This document shows, in pieces, positions 1 through 8,679 of a DNA stretch of 64,000 nucleotides (positions within the stretch are counted from its first letter, which is position 1; each line of letters begins with the position of its first letter). The stretch comes from Syntrophobacter fumaroxidans MPOB (GTDB taxonomy: Bacteria; Desulfobacterota; Syntrophobacteria; Syntrophobacterales; Syntrophobacteraceae), in NCBI RefSeq assembly GCF_000014965.1, contig NC_008554.1:1724001-1788000 (forward strand). Direction: 5' to 3'. The notes under the pieces are model-generated. The model searched no databases, was not told the origin of the DNA, and worked only from the letters and a program-made list of their open reading frames with translations. The position numbers and the translations under genes were made by a program.

Positions 1-132
1 GCCGCACCCGCTCTACGTGTGGTTCCACTACTCCCACCCTCCCCTGCTGGAGAGAACGGCACGGATGGAGAAAGCCGAAGCCGCGACAAACGGCCCCGTA
101 TCTTCGGAGCCCCCCCGCCTGGAGACGGGTTC

Positions 133-831
133 ATGACGGGGACATACATCAACATGGCAACGGTGCTGGCGGGCACGACCGTCGGGGTCTGCCTCGGGAC
201 GCGGCTGCCGGAGAGAATCCGCACCACCGTCCTCCACGGACTGGGACTGCTCACGATCCTCATCGGGCTGCAGATGGCCCTCGAAACGAAAAACATCCTG
301 ATCGTGCTCGGTGCGATCCTGTTGGGCGGGGTCCTGGGGGAGGCAATGAGAATCACGGAGGGACTCGAGCGGCTCGGCTCCACCCTGCAGGCGCTGCTCT
401 CAAGAGGACGCAGCAGGACCTTCGGAGAAGCCTTCGTGACTTCCAGCCTGGTGTTTTGCATCGGCCCGATGGCCATTCTCGGCTCCATCGAAGACGGCCT
501 TACGGGGGATTACCGGCTTCTGTCCATCAAGGCACTGCTCGACGGTTTCGCGTCCATCGCCTTTTCCGCCGCCCTGGGGTGGGGAGTGGCATTGTCGGCC
601 GTCACTCTCCTGGCCTACCAGGGGGGCATCACGCTGTTTGCCAACGTCCTTTCCCGGATACTGACCGAACCCATGATCGTCGAAATGACCGCCACCGGGG
701 GTCTGCTCATCCTCGGAATCGGTCTCAAGCTGCTCGAACTGAAGGATATCCGCCTGGCCGGATTCCTGCCGGCCCTGGTCATCGCTCCGCTCATCGTGTG
801 GGCCATCCCGTGGGTAAAAGGGCTGTTCTAG
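133..831 (+). CDS. DUF554 family membrane protein
   Basis: Predicted inner-membrane protein of the DUF554 (YdfK/YqgA-like) family; transport activity is suspected for the family but not established. The protein is 232 residues with six to seven hydrophobic segments and the glycine-rich repeats usual for the family (MATVLAGTTVGV near the N-terminus, AILLGGVLGE near residue 65, a SSLVFCIGPMAILGS stretch near residue 110). The open frame extends upstream to position 19, but that extension is charged and proline-rich and unlike the family; ATG 133 has GGAG nine bases upstream. It stands alone, convergent with the ABC exporter genes to its right. Confidence 0.85.
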   Translation: MTGTYINMATVLAGTTVGVCLGTRLPERIRTTVLHGLGLLTILIGLQMALETKNILIVLGAILLGGVLGEAMRITEGLERLGSTLQALLSRGRSRTFGEAFVTSSLVFCIGPMAILGSIEDGLTGDYRLLSIKALLDGFASIAFSAALGWGVALSAVTLLAYQGGITLFANVLSRILTEPMIVEMTATGGLLILGIGLKLLELKDIRLAGFLPALVIAPLIVWAIPWVKGLF

Positions 832-1042
832 CGCGTGGCGCGGGTCCCGGCCGAAGCATGGAGTTGAACGGCTGGTGCGGGCGGGGCGGCAGGGCGGCCC
901 GCAGCTTTGATGCCCTTGGCCCTGCCGTCCGAACGACGAAGAAATACGGCTGACGTGAGGAACGAAACCTGCTGAAACGGTTTGGTGGTCGCGGTCATCG
1001 GTGCATGAATCAGGCTGCCCGGGCAGGACCGCCCGACCACGG

Positions 1043-2851
1043 CTACGACCGCTGGGAGAACGGCACGCCGTTCTGGAGCGACTGGAGGTGGCTGTAAAGC
1101 CCGCCGAGCAGCATCAGATCTTCGTGCGACCCTTCTTCCACGATCCGCCCCTGGTCCATGACCAGGATGCGGTCGGCTCTCCTGATCGTGGACAGTCGAT
1201 GTGCCACCACGATACTCGTCCGGTTGGACAGCACGGCGCTGATGGCTTGTTCCACGAGCATTTCCGTCTGCGTGTCGACGTTTGCCGTGGCTTCATCGAG
1301 CACCAGGATACGCGGATTTCGCACCAGCACCCTGGCCAGCGCGAGCAGCTGCTTCTGACCGGCCGACAGATCCGACCCGCCTTCCCCGATTTTCGTTTCG
1401 AGTCCTTCCGGAAGCGCCCGCACCACGCCCGAAAGCTGCGACAGGCGGATCATCTCCTGAAGTTCCCGTTCCGGAAGCTCGCGGTCCAGCAGCACGTTCT
1501 GCCTCAGGGTGCCCGGTATGATGAATACGTCCTGCATCACCAGGCCGATCTGCTCTCTCAACCAGTGCGTGTCGAGGCGCCGCAGGTCCGTTCCGTCCAG
1601 CTCGATCCGCCCTGAAATGGGATCGTAGAACCTCTCCAGCAGGCTGATGACGGTGGTCTTGCCCGACCCCGTCGCCCCGACGATGGCCAGGGTCTCCCCC
1701 TGCCTGAGGCGGAAGGAGAGACCCCGGAGCACGGGACGCCCCGGTTCGTAGGCGAATTCCACGTTCGTGAAGGCAATGTCCCCGCGAACGTCGGCGATCC
1801 TCACCGGAGCGGACGCCGCGGGCAGAGCGTCCTTCACTTCCAGGAGATGAAAGATCCTCTCCGCCGACGCCATGGCCGACTGCACGATGGAATACTTCTG
1901 CGACAGTTCCCGGATCGGCTGAAAGAAAAGCCTCATGTAGGAAATGAACGCGGTGAGGATGCCGATGGTCATCCGGTCGTCGAGGATTTCCCTGCCCCCG
2001 TACCAGACGATCAACGCCATCGACATCGAGCTCATCACTTCGATGAGCGGGACGAAGATTCCGAATATCCGGATCTGCCGATACGCTGCACGGTAGTACC
2101 GGTCGTTGAGCCTCCCGAACCGCTTGCGGATGTCCGATTCGCGCAGGAAAAGCTGGATCACCGACATGCCCCCCACCGCTTCCTGGATGAAGGCGTTGAT
2201 CCCTGCCAGGTGCGAGCGGATCTCGCGGAACACGTCCCGGCTCAGGCGCCCGAACCAGTACGTGATCACGAGCATGACGGGAAAGGTGAGGCTCAGAATC
2301 AGGGCGAGGCCCGCATTCATCCAGAACAGGATGACGAGAATGGCTGCCAGCCTCACGCCTTCGTTGAACAGGGTGATGATGACCGAGGTGAACATCTCGT
2401 ACATGTTCTGGATGTCGTTGGTGAGGCGCGTCACGAGGCGCCCGACGGGATGGGAGTGGAAGAAGGCGAGATCGAGGCGCACGACGTGAGTGAACAGCCT
2501 CTGCCTCAGCGCGTGCATGATCCTCTGCCCGGTCCATTCCAGCACGGTGACCTGGAAGAAGTTTGCGATAAAACCGATCACGACGAACAGGAGGAAGATT
2601 GACGCCAGTTCGGCCACCCCTGCCAGACGCTGCTCGATGGGAAGCGTTTCGTCGATGAGGTAACGGTCGATGGCGACCTGGACCAGGCGGGGGAGGGTCA
2701 GGCCTGCGCCGGTGACGACGAAGGAGAGCAGCACCGCCCCGGCGACCCATCTCCACTGGGGAAGGATGAAGGCCAGGATGCGCTGCCACAGGCGCAAGTC
2801 GCCGATACTGCCGATTTGATCCCCTTCGAAATACCCGTGATCGTGCTGCAT
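1043..2851 (-). CDS. ABC exporter half-transporter, canonical catalytic subunit
   Basis: Half of a heterodimeric type IV (MsbA/MdlB-like) ABC exporter in the inner membrane. The 602 residues comprise an N-terminal six-helix transmembrane domain (about 25-320) and a nucleotide-binding domain (about 355-600) with Walker A GATGSGKTT, Walker B ILVLDEAT that keeps the catalytic Glu, and an altered signature LSAGQ. Together with the upstream partner this gives one competent and one degenerate ATP site. The open frame continues 79 codons further upstream, but that part is non-homologous and overlaps the partner gene; ATG 2851 follows the partner's stop by 77 bases. Substrate unknown; multidrug or lipid export is a family-level guess. 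Confidence 0.88.
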   Translation of the reverse strand: MQHDHGYFEGDQIGSIGDLRLWQRILAFILPQWRWVAGAVLLSFVVTGAGLTLPRLVQVAIDRYLIDETLPIEQRLAGVAELASIFLLFVVIGFIANFFQVTVLEWTGQRIMHALRQRLFTHVVRLDLAFFHSHPVGRLVTRLTNDIQNMYEMFTSVIITLFNEGVRLAAILVILFWMNAGLALILSLTFPVMLVITYWFGRLSRDVFREIRSHLAGINAFIQEAVGGMSVIQLFLRESDIRKRFGRLNDRYYRAAYRQIRIFGIFVPLIEVMSSMSMALIVWYGGREILDDRMTIGILTAFISYMRLFFQPIRELSQKYSIVQSAMASAERIFHLLEVKDALPAASAPVRIADVRGDIAFTNVEFAYEPGRPVLRGLSFRLRQGETLAIVGATGSGKTTVISLLERFYDPISGRIELDGTDLRRLDTHWLREQIGLVMQDVFIIPGTLRQNVLLDRELPERELQEMIRLSQLSGVVRALPEGLETKIGEGGSDLSAGQKQLLALARVLVRNPRILVLDEATANVDTQTEMLVEQAISAVLSNRTSIVVAHRLSTIRRADRILVMDQGRIVEEGSHEDLMLLGGLYSHLQSLQNGVPFSQRS

Positions 2852-2928
2852 TGCCGCACCTGTCGACAGCCGGCGCTTTGCCGCCGCACATCTCCCTGAG
2901 CGGCGGCGCGAAACGCTTTCCCCGGCCG

Positions 2929-4725
2929 TTAGCGCTGGTTGGTCTGCTGCCTGTAAATGGTCGCGTAAAAGCCGCCGCGGCTCAAAAGGTGTTCGTGGCC
3001 GCCTCGCTCCACGATGCGTCCCCCCTCCATCACGAGGATCTCGTGGGCATCCGCCAGGGGAGCCACCCGGTGGGACACCACGATGCACGTCCTGCCCGCC
3101 AGGTACTCGGCGATGGACCGGATGACGGCGTGCTCGGTTTCCATGTCCACGGCGGAAAGCCCATCGTCGATGATGATGATCGGGCGGTTCAGCAGCAGGG
3201 CCCTGGCGATGGCCAGCCGCTGGCGTTGCCCGCCCGAGAGTTTCACGCCCCGCTCGCCGATGCGGGTTTCGTAGTCGTCCTTCATAGAGACAATTTCGTC
3301 GTGAATCGACGCGGCGCGGGCCGCGGCCTCGATTTCCTCCATGGGTGCGTCAGGCCGTCCCATGGTGATGTTGTAAGCCACCGTGTCCGAGAAAAGCACC
3401 ACGTCCTGGGGAACGTATGCGATTGCCCCGCGCACCGCCGCAAGAGTCAGCCCATTGACGTCCTTCCCGTCGAGAAAGATGGTGCCGTCCGGTATGGGAT
3501 ATAGCCTCGCGATGAGGTGACACAGGGTGGTCTTGCCCGAGCCGGTCCTTCCCACGATGCCGAGGAACCGCCCGGGCGGGATGTCAAGGTCGATCCGATC
3601 CAGGGCGGGCTGCCGCCGGCCCGGGTAGCTGAAGGAAAGTCCCCGGATCGATATCTCTCCCCGGACGATCCCCGCGGAAACGGAATCCCGCGAATCCTGC
3701 AGAGACGGCGTTTCCTCGAGCAGTCCCCGTATTCTGCCCAGGGAAGTCACGCCGCGCTGGAAGAGGTCGGCCACCCACCCCATCGCCATCATGGGCCAGG
3801 TCATCAGAAACAGGTAGCTGATGAAGGCAACAAAATCCCCTGCCGTAATGGTTTGATCGATGATCATGCGTCCCCCGAAGAAGAGGACGAGGAGCATGCT
3901 GACGTTCCCGATGAGGCCGGAGATCGGGAACAGCGTGCCATAGATCACGGCGAGCCGCAGATTGTCCCGAACGTAGGTTTCGCCCAATTCGTTGAACCGC
4001 GCCGCCTGCGGCTTTTCCTGGTTGTAGGCCTTGATCAGGCGAATGGTGGAAAACGTGGACCGCGCGAACTCGGTGAGCACCGAAAACTGTTCCTGGACCT
4101 TTTTGAAGCGACGGTGCAGCCTGGCCGACAGAAACCGGGTGAGCAGGGCGAGCACCGGGGTCGGGGCGACGGCGATAAGTGTGAGCGTGGGGTTGATGTA
4201 GGCCATGAAAAGGAAGGCGGCGACCCCCATGAAAACGGCGTCCACCAACGCCACCATTCCCATGCCTGAGGCAAGCTGCACCGAAGACAGGTCGTTGGTC
4301 GCCAGGGCCATGATTTCCCCGGTGGTGCGTCTCTGGAAAAACGCCTTGTCCAGGACCAGGAGGCGGGAAAACAGCCGGTTCCTGAGGTCGGTTTCCAGGA
4401 GACGCGAGAACCCCAGCAGCATGTTCCGCCAGAAGAGCCGGAGGACGGCGATCATCATCGCCAGCCCCACGATGTACCCGCCGTATTCCAGGAGCAGCGC
4501 CTGGGTAGCCGTCTTTTTCTGCAGGGCGTCGACGGCGAACTTGATGATCCTGGGAATCACCAGTTGCAGGAAATCCACTGAAACCAGGGCCAGAAAACCG
4601 ACGAACAGGCGCAGGGCATACTTCCTGAAATAAGGGGCGACCAGGCCGACCGCTCCCCGGAAATCGGCGTCCCTGTCGGGAGCACCGGCAGCGCGCCTGC
4701 TCGGAATCGATCCTGCCGTTCGCAC
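2929..4725 (-). CDS. ABC exporter half-transporter, degenerate-site subunit
   Basis: Partner half-transporter of the gene just downstream (598 residues, MdlA-like). It has a transmembrane domain (about 35-330) and a nucleotide-binding domain with Walker A GRTGSGKTT and a perfect LSGGQ signature, but Walker B reads IIIIDDGLSAVD, so the catalytic Glu is Asp. The chosen start is GTG 4725, with AAGGAG about ten bases upstream and conserved sequence beginning soon after. The frame stays open to 4986 without homology. An ATG at 4858 has a good ribosome-binding site but lies in another frame, so a short leader peptide or a frameshift near the start cannot be excluded. Probably co-transcribed with the reductase at 4892-5497. 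Confidence 0.85.
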   Translation of the reverse strand: MRTAGSIPSRRAAGAPDRDADFRGAVGLVAPYFRKYALRLFVGFLALVSVDFLQLVIPRIIKFAVDALQKKTATQALLLEYGGYIVGLAMMIAVLRLFWRNMLLGFSRLLETDLRNRLFSRLLVLDKAFFQRRTTGEIMALATNDLSSVQLASGMGMVALVDAVFMGVAAFLFMAYINPTLTLIAVAPTPVLALLTRFLSARLHRRFKKVQEQFSVLTEFARSTFSTIRLIKAYNQEKPQAARFNELGETYVRDNLRLAVIYGTLFPISGLIGNVSMLLVLFFGGRMIIDQTITAGDFVAFISYLFLMTWPMMAMGWVADLFQRGVTSLGRIRGLLEETPSLQDSRDSVSAGIVRGEISIRGLSFSYPGRRQPALDRIDLDIPPGRFLGIVGRTGSGKTTLCHLIARLYPIPDGTIFLDGKDVNGLTLAAVRGAIAYVPQDVVLFSDTVAYNITMGRPDAPMEEIEAAARAASIHDEIVSMKDDYETRIGERGVKLSGGQRQRLAIARALLLNRPIIIIDDGLSAVDMETEHAVIRSIAEYLAGRTCIVVSHRVAPLADAHEILVMEGGRIVERGGHEHLLSRGGFYATIYRQQTNQR

Positions 4726-4891
4726 CGGGGCGGTTACTCCTTCCTGAATTGTGCGATCCTGTGGCTCGGAGCGCCGATTCGGGCGGACGCAAGGCCCGCC
4801 CCTGCGAGCGGGGGCTCCACCCGTCGGGCGGGAGCTGAATTTGTCCGCGCCCGCGCATAATCGTCCTTTCCCGCCCTGTGCACGGAATCGC

Positions 4892-5497
4892 TCAGCCTGG
4901 TTCCTTATCTGTCCCGAGGACCGCGCGAGCCAGTTCCTGACCGGTCCTGAATGCTTCTTCAAGATAATCCGGATGGGAGAGGACATCCCCCTCCAGGTCC
5001 AACCCCCTGTAGAGCAGTGTCCGCCATACCTCCACGTCCAGGGCGTCGAAGAAATACCTGATGCTGAGCAGCACCCCGTCGAAAAGCTTTTTGCCCCTGG
5101 TCGCCCCGGCCGAGATGAACAGCCCTTTGCGGGAGCCTCTGCGTTCCCCGAAGGGAACGCCGTCGATCCAATATTTGCGGACCCAAAGGGACTGGCAGCG
5201 ATCCATGAGGATCTTCGTGTGCGCGCTCACCGCGTAAAAGAAAATCGGGGAAGCCAGCATCAGGCCCCGGCAGTTCACGAGCTTGTCGCACAACTCCTGG
5301 AAATCGTCCCGGATGACGCAGCGCCCCGTCTTCTTGCATCCGTAGAGCTCAAGACAGGGCGACATCTTGAGATCCCGCAGCACCACCTCCTCGACTTCCG
5401 CCCCGCCGCCCCTCGCCCCTTCGATCGCGCGGTTCAGCAGGGTCGAAGTATTGCCCCCGCGCCGGGGACTGCCGTGAATCGCCAGAATTGCATTCAT
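4892..5497 (-). CDS. Flavodoxin-like NAD(P)H-dependent FMN reductase family protein
   Basis: Cytoplasmic flavoprotein of the NADPH-dependent FMN reductase / iron-sulfur flavoprotein-like superfamily (201 residues). The N-terminal AIHGSPRRGGNTSTL is the phosphate-binding loop for FMN, followed by a Cys pair (SPCLELYGCKKTGRC, about 47-61) typical of the subgroup, and ASPIFFYAVSAHTKILMDR, the conserved second flavin-contact segment. Physiological electron acceptor unknown. ATG 5497 gives the usual family N-terminus; its ribosome-binding site is weak. It is the first gene of a probable minus-strand unit with the two ABC genes, 166 bases before the first of them. Confidence 0.85.
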   Translation of the reverse strand: MNAILAIHGSPRRGGNTSTLLNRAIEGARGGGAEVEEVVLRDLKMSPCLELYGCKKTGRCVIRDDFQELCDKLVNCRGLMLASPIFFYAVSAHTKILMDRCQSLWVRKYWIDGVPFGERRGSRKGLFISAGATRGKKLFDGVLLSIRYFFDALDVEVWRTLLYRGLDLEGDVLSHPDYLEEAFRTGQELARAVLGTDKEPG

Positions 5498-5596
5498 GGT
5501 CGGACCGTTTCCGGAGCGGCACCGCTCCTCCAATAAGACAAACAACGGGATGATTTCCCACAGGCGCGTTCGCACCCATCCAGCCGATGGACTCAT

Positions 5597-5625
5597 AGTA
5601 TATGCCACCATCGGGAATTGGAAAA
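5597..5625 (-). promoter_or_regulatory. Putative promoter of the flavodoxin-like gene
   Basis: On the minus strand TTTTCC (5625-5620) and TATACT (5602-5597) are 17 bases apart, about 100 bases upstream of ATG 5497. The -10 box is strong and the -35 box weak. A GGAGCGG-CA-CCGCTCC inverted repeat at 5513-5528 lies between promoter and start and could be an operator or leader hairpin. Confidence 0.4.
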
Positions 5626-6025
5626 CACCCGTGAGGAGCTTTTCATTTTTCTTCGCCCCGTTCCCGGCCGCAACCATACTTTCTTTACGCGCGGGGCGAT
5701 CCCTTATTTGCCGGGGTAATTCGAATATTGCTTTCTCGCCTCCCGGCGCTCTGCTAACATGTACGCCAACGCGAAGATCGATTCCTGCGATCGTACCGCG
5801 AGCAGGCGTTCACCCTTCAGCCACCATCGTGTCGCCGCAGGCGGGAGGAAGCTTCCCGTAACGCGACGAAGGCTTTTCGGTTTCTTTCCCGGCAGGAAAC
5901 GTGGACGGGCCGCCGGGGCGGAGCGTTAGCACAGAGAGGCATCCGTCGCGATTGCGTGGCGTGTCCCCTTTGAATGCACGGCCAGGAAACTGCACGACTA
6001 TTTTACTTTCACAGAAGGAGGGGAA
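5626..6025. other. Intergenic region without a recognisable gene
   Basis: About 400 bases between the divergent flavodoxin-like and IMPase-like genes. Short frames exist on both strands but none has a ribosome-binding site with protein-like composition. It presumably carries the leftward promoter region and an unrecognised rightward promoter. Confidence 0.5.
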
Positions 6026-6826
6026 ATGGTTGACCCAGGGAATCCCAACATCGAGGACTTGATCCGGTTCGCAACGGACATGGTGTGCGGGGCCGGAGCG
6101 GAAGCCATGAAGTTTTACGGAAAGGGCAACCCCGAGGTGAAGTTTGATGAAGACCTGGTCACGGAAGCCGAGTTACGCCTGGTGGATTTTTTCAGGGCTC
6201 GGCTCGCCGAGAAATATCCCGAGCACGGGATATTCGGCGACTCCATGCCCGGTCAGGACTACGTGCACGGAGAAAAAGGGTTCCTGTGGATTTACGACGC
6301 GCTCGATGGAGTGGCCAATTTCCAGGCGGGCATCCCGATCTGGGGGATCTCCCTGGCGCTTTTCGAGAACTTCTGGCCGGTGCTCGGAGTCTTCTATATG
6401 CCGGTTACCGGGGATCTCTTCTTTGCCCGTGCAGGAGAGAAAGCCTATCTGGGCAAAGAAGTGGTGCGCATCCCCGACCCCGGCGAAATCAGCAATGAGA
6501 GCGTGCTCCTGACCTATTCCCGATTCCACAACCACTATCGGTCCACTTTCCCGGGCAAGATCCGGAACCTGGGTTCGACCGGCGCTCACATCTGCCTGGT
6601 GGCCCGGGGACGAGCGGAAGGCGCGCTGCTCGCGCACGTCTCCTACCAGGATCTGGCGGCCGCCCAGATCATTCTCACCGCCGCGGGCGGGAAGCTCTAC
6701 AGGATGGACGGAACCGAGTTCCACCTGAGTGACTACCTGGGAGGCCAGAAAATCGAGGAACACCTCATCGCCGCCCCTCAAGGATCGTTCAAGCCACTCA
6801 AAATGTACCTCAAGGAAGCCGAATAG
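6026..6826 (+). CDS. Inositol monophosphatase-like protein
   Basis: Member of the Mg-dependent inositol monophosphatase / FBPase / CysQ superfamily (266 residues). WIYDALDGVANFQAG (about residues 90-104) replaces the usual D-P-[IL]-D-G-T-x-N-F motif and keeps both metal-binding Asp residues; the upstream metal-site GEE motif reads GDS. The C-terminal motif WD-x-A-A is represented by QDLAAAQIILTAAGG. The fold is clear but the changed motif residues make the substrate uncertain and could mean altered activity. AGAAGGAGG ends just before ATG 6026. Single gene; a possible terminator follows at 6967. Confidence 0.8.
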   Translation: MVDPGNPNIEDLIRFATDMVCGAGAEAMKFYGKGNPEVKFDEDLVTEAELRLVDFFRARLAEKYPEHGIFGDSMPGQDYVHGEKGFLWIYDALDGVANFQAGIPIWGISLALFENFWPVLGVFYMPVTGDLFFARAGEKAYLGKEVVRIPDPGEISNESVLLTYSRFHNHYRSTFPGKIRNLGSTGAHICLVARGRAEGALLAHVSYQDLAAAQIILTAAGGKLYRMDGTEFHLSDYLGGQKIEEHLIAAPQGSFKPLKMYLKEAE

Positions 6827-6966
6827 AGCTCTGTCGCCAAACGGCATCGACCGCGGCGTCCCCTCTTCTCCCCCGCCCGGACCCGGAAAGGTGTGAAGGC
6901 GTGGAACTGATCCCCGCCAAAGACACCTCCTCCGCTATGGACCCGGTGCTTTTGGGGGCGGAGGGG

Positions 6967-6991
6967 AAACCCCGCGGGGCTCGGGTTTTTC
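6967..6991 (+). terminator. Possible intrinsic terminator after the IMPase-like gene
   Basis: AAACCCCG pairs imperfectly with CTCGGGTT and is followed by TTTTT (6986-6990). It lies about 140 bases after the IMPase-like gene and touches the end of the convergent gene at 6990. The stem is short, so this is tentative. Confidence 0.4.
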
Positions 6992-7343
6992 AAACTTTTT
7001 CACAGAGCCCCTCGAGCTCGCAAAACAACTGCAAAAGCGCAATAGCGACGGCATGCTTCCTGTGCGCCGGGGTTCCCCACAGGGGCCAGCGATGCATTGC
7101 CTTGAGAATCCTTTCGAGATCCTCGTTGAACAGATGCGCCCGCTCGAACTCCCCGTAAGTCCTCCCGCTCACCGGCTCGTGCGTGGGAAACCAGACGGGC
7201 ACCCAACCCTCGATGCCTTCGTCGTAAGCCTCCCAGACGATATGCGGGTCCACGCCGGCGGGGACGGTTTCCCACCGCACGGGAGGAAGAGGAATGCTCC
7301 TGTCCAGGAATTCCTCGAGCAAAGGGTTGGGCTTTCTTCCCAT
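6990..7343 (-). CDS. Conserved-looking hypothetical protein
   Basis: Protein of 117 residues that I do not recognise. It is soluble, rich in Trp and acidic residues, with a central segment WEAYDEGIEGWVPVWFPTHE and a helical Leu-rich C-terminus (AVAIALLQLFCELEGL). ATG 7343 has GGGGGAG about eleven bases upstream; an in-frame ATG at 7406 is possible and also lies downstream of the predicted promoter. It is transcribed alone, convergent with the IMPase-like gene. Confidence 0.6.
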   Translation of the reverse strand: MGRKPNPLLEEFLDRSIPLPPVRWETVPAGVDPHIVWEAYDEGIEGWVPVWFPTHEPVSGRTYGEFERAHLFNEDLERILKAMHRWPLWGTPAHRKHAVAIALLQLFCELEGLCEKV

Positions 7344-7425
7344 GATCGTTCCGGATACTCCCCCGATGGTCGGGCCGGTCGGCTCGACGGCCCGTGTACC
7401 GCACAATTCGCTTCTGCTGGAAAAT

Positions 7426-7455
7426 AGTATAATTCTCCACCCCGGGACTGTCCAA
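7426..7455 (-). promoter_or_regulatory. Putative sigma-70 promoter for the hypothetical gene at 6990
   Basis: Minus-strand TTGGAC (7455-7450) and TATACT (7431-7426) are separated by 18 bases. The predicted transcription start near 7419 leaves a leader of about 75 bases to ATG 7343. Confidence 0.6.
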
Positions 7456-7832
7456 GGGATGTCCGGAAAAAGCTCCGGCCGGCCACAAAGCGCATGTTAA
7501 AACGGGCTTCGCGGTCCAAGCCGCCCGGGGCCTCCCGCGTCGCTTCGGATACCGCGCCCCGGTCTCCAGCCGCGCACCCGCGATGATTGCCGCTGCGAAC
7601 GTGCGCAGGGCCCACTCACGCCATCACGCGCCAGTGTATGCGCACCAGCGTTTTTCCGGGTTGATCGATTGCGGCGAACCGCCGGGCGGAAGCTCCGAAA
7701 CAGCGGCAAAACGTCCGGAATTCCTTGAATTTCAACAGGTTCATCCTGTCTCTTTCAATGCATCGTCGCGAGCACAATAACCGGTGGAAGTCCCGGCGAA
7801 ACAACGCACCACGGCAGCCCCGGCAGGCTTGC
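7456..7832. other. Intergenic region, no gene seen
   Basis: About 380 bases between the promoter of the small hypothetical gene and the end of the enoyl-CoA hydratase gene. Several short frames overlap on both strands without ribosome-binding sites or recognisable protein sequence, and no terminator-like hairpin with a T-run was found. Confidence 0.5.
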
Positions 7833-8618
7833 CTACCCGGACGTGAACACCGGCTTGCGTTTCTCGGTGAAAGCCCTCAATCCTTCCCGGCCGTCCGGAT
7901 GCTCCACGCAGCTCACCAGTCCCGTCCGCTCCATTTCGAGATGCGCCTCGAACGGGTTGCTGTACGAATCGGTGATGAGTCTCTTCGCCCATCCGAACGA
8001 GTGGAGCGATCTTCGCGCCAGTTCCCGGGCCATGCCGACGGCCTCTTCCAGTGCCGTGCCGTCCGCTACAACCCTCGTCGCGAGTCCCCAGGCCAACGCA
8101 CGCTCAGCCGTGATGGGCTTGTCGAAAGCCAGGATTTCGAGAGCCCTGGCAAATCCGACCATTCTCGGGAGCGTGAAGGTGCCGCCGCCGTCCGGGCAGA
8201 GACCGGACGAGGTATAAGCCTGGACGAGCACGGCGGATTCCGCCATGACCCGAAAATCGCATGCCAGCGCCAATGAAAAGCCGCCTCCCGCCGCAACCCC
8301 GTTTACTGCCGCGATCACCGGCTTGCTCATCCGACGGATTTGCAGGACCGCCTGGTGAAAGTGGGAAACCAGCATGTGGAAGATCGCCCCGGGGCCCTGC
8401 GGAGCCGACAACGTCCTCTTCAGGTCACCCCCGGCGCAGAAGGCCTTGCCTTCCCCGGAAACCACCACCCCACGCACATTGTCGTCCGATGCAAGAGAAA
8501 TGAGGCGCTCGGCCAGGGCCTCCACCAGCTCCGGATTGATCGCGTTGAAGGCGTCCGGTCTGTTCAGAAGGAGGCAAGCCACTTCACCATCCATCGCAAC
8601 TTTCACCACCTCACTCAT
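7833..8618 (-). CDS. Enoyl-CoA hydratase/isomerase family protein (PaaG-like)
   Basis: Crotonase-fold acyl-CoA enzyme of 261 residues. The CoA-binding and oxyanion-hole segments are present (GEGKAFCAGGDL near residue 60 and AAVNGVAAGGGFSLALACDFR near 110). The first catalytic Glu of hydratases is absent (GGGFS instead of GGGCE); the second position carries Asp in SSGLCPDGGGTFTLPR. That pattern matches the PaaG / isomerase-like branch, so double-bond isomerisation is at least as likely as hydration. A strong AGGAAGGAGAAGG site precedes ATG 8618. It is last in a same-strand series with the sensor kinase, cupin and CoADR genes. Confidence 0.85.
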   Translation of the reverse strand: MSEVVKVAMDGEVACLLLNRPDAFNAINPELVEALAERLISLASDDNVRGVVVSGEGKAFCAGGDLKRTLSAPQGPGAIFHMLVSHFHQAVLQIRRMSKPVIAAVNGVAAGGGFSLALACDFRVMAESAVLVQAYTSSGLCPDGGGTFTLPRMVGFARALEILAFDKPITAERALAWGLATRVVADGTALEEAVGMARELARRSLHSFGWAKRLITDSYSNPFEAHLEMERTGLVSCVEHPDGREGLRAFTEKRKPVFTSG

Positions 8619-8679
8619 TTTTCCTTCTCCTTCCTGAGCCCGGTCTTCGTCAAACCCTCACGCGTCGGGCACTTCAGGC

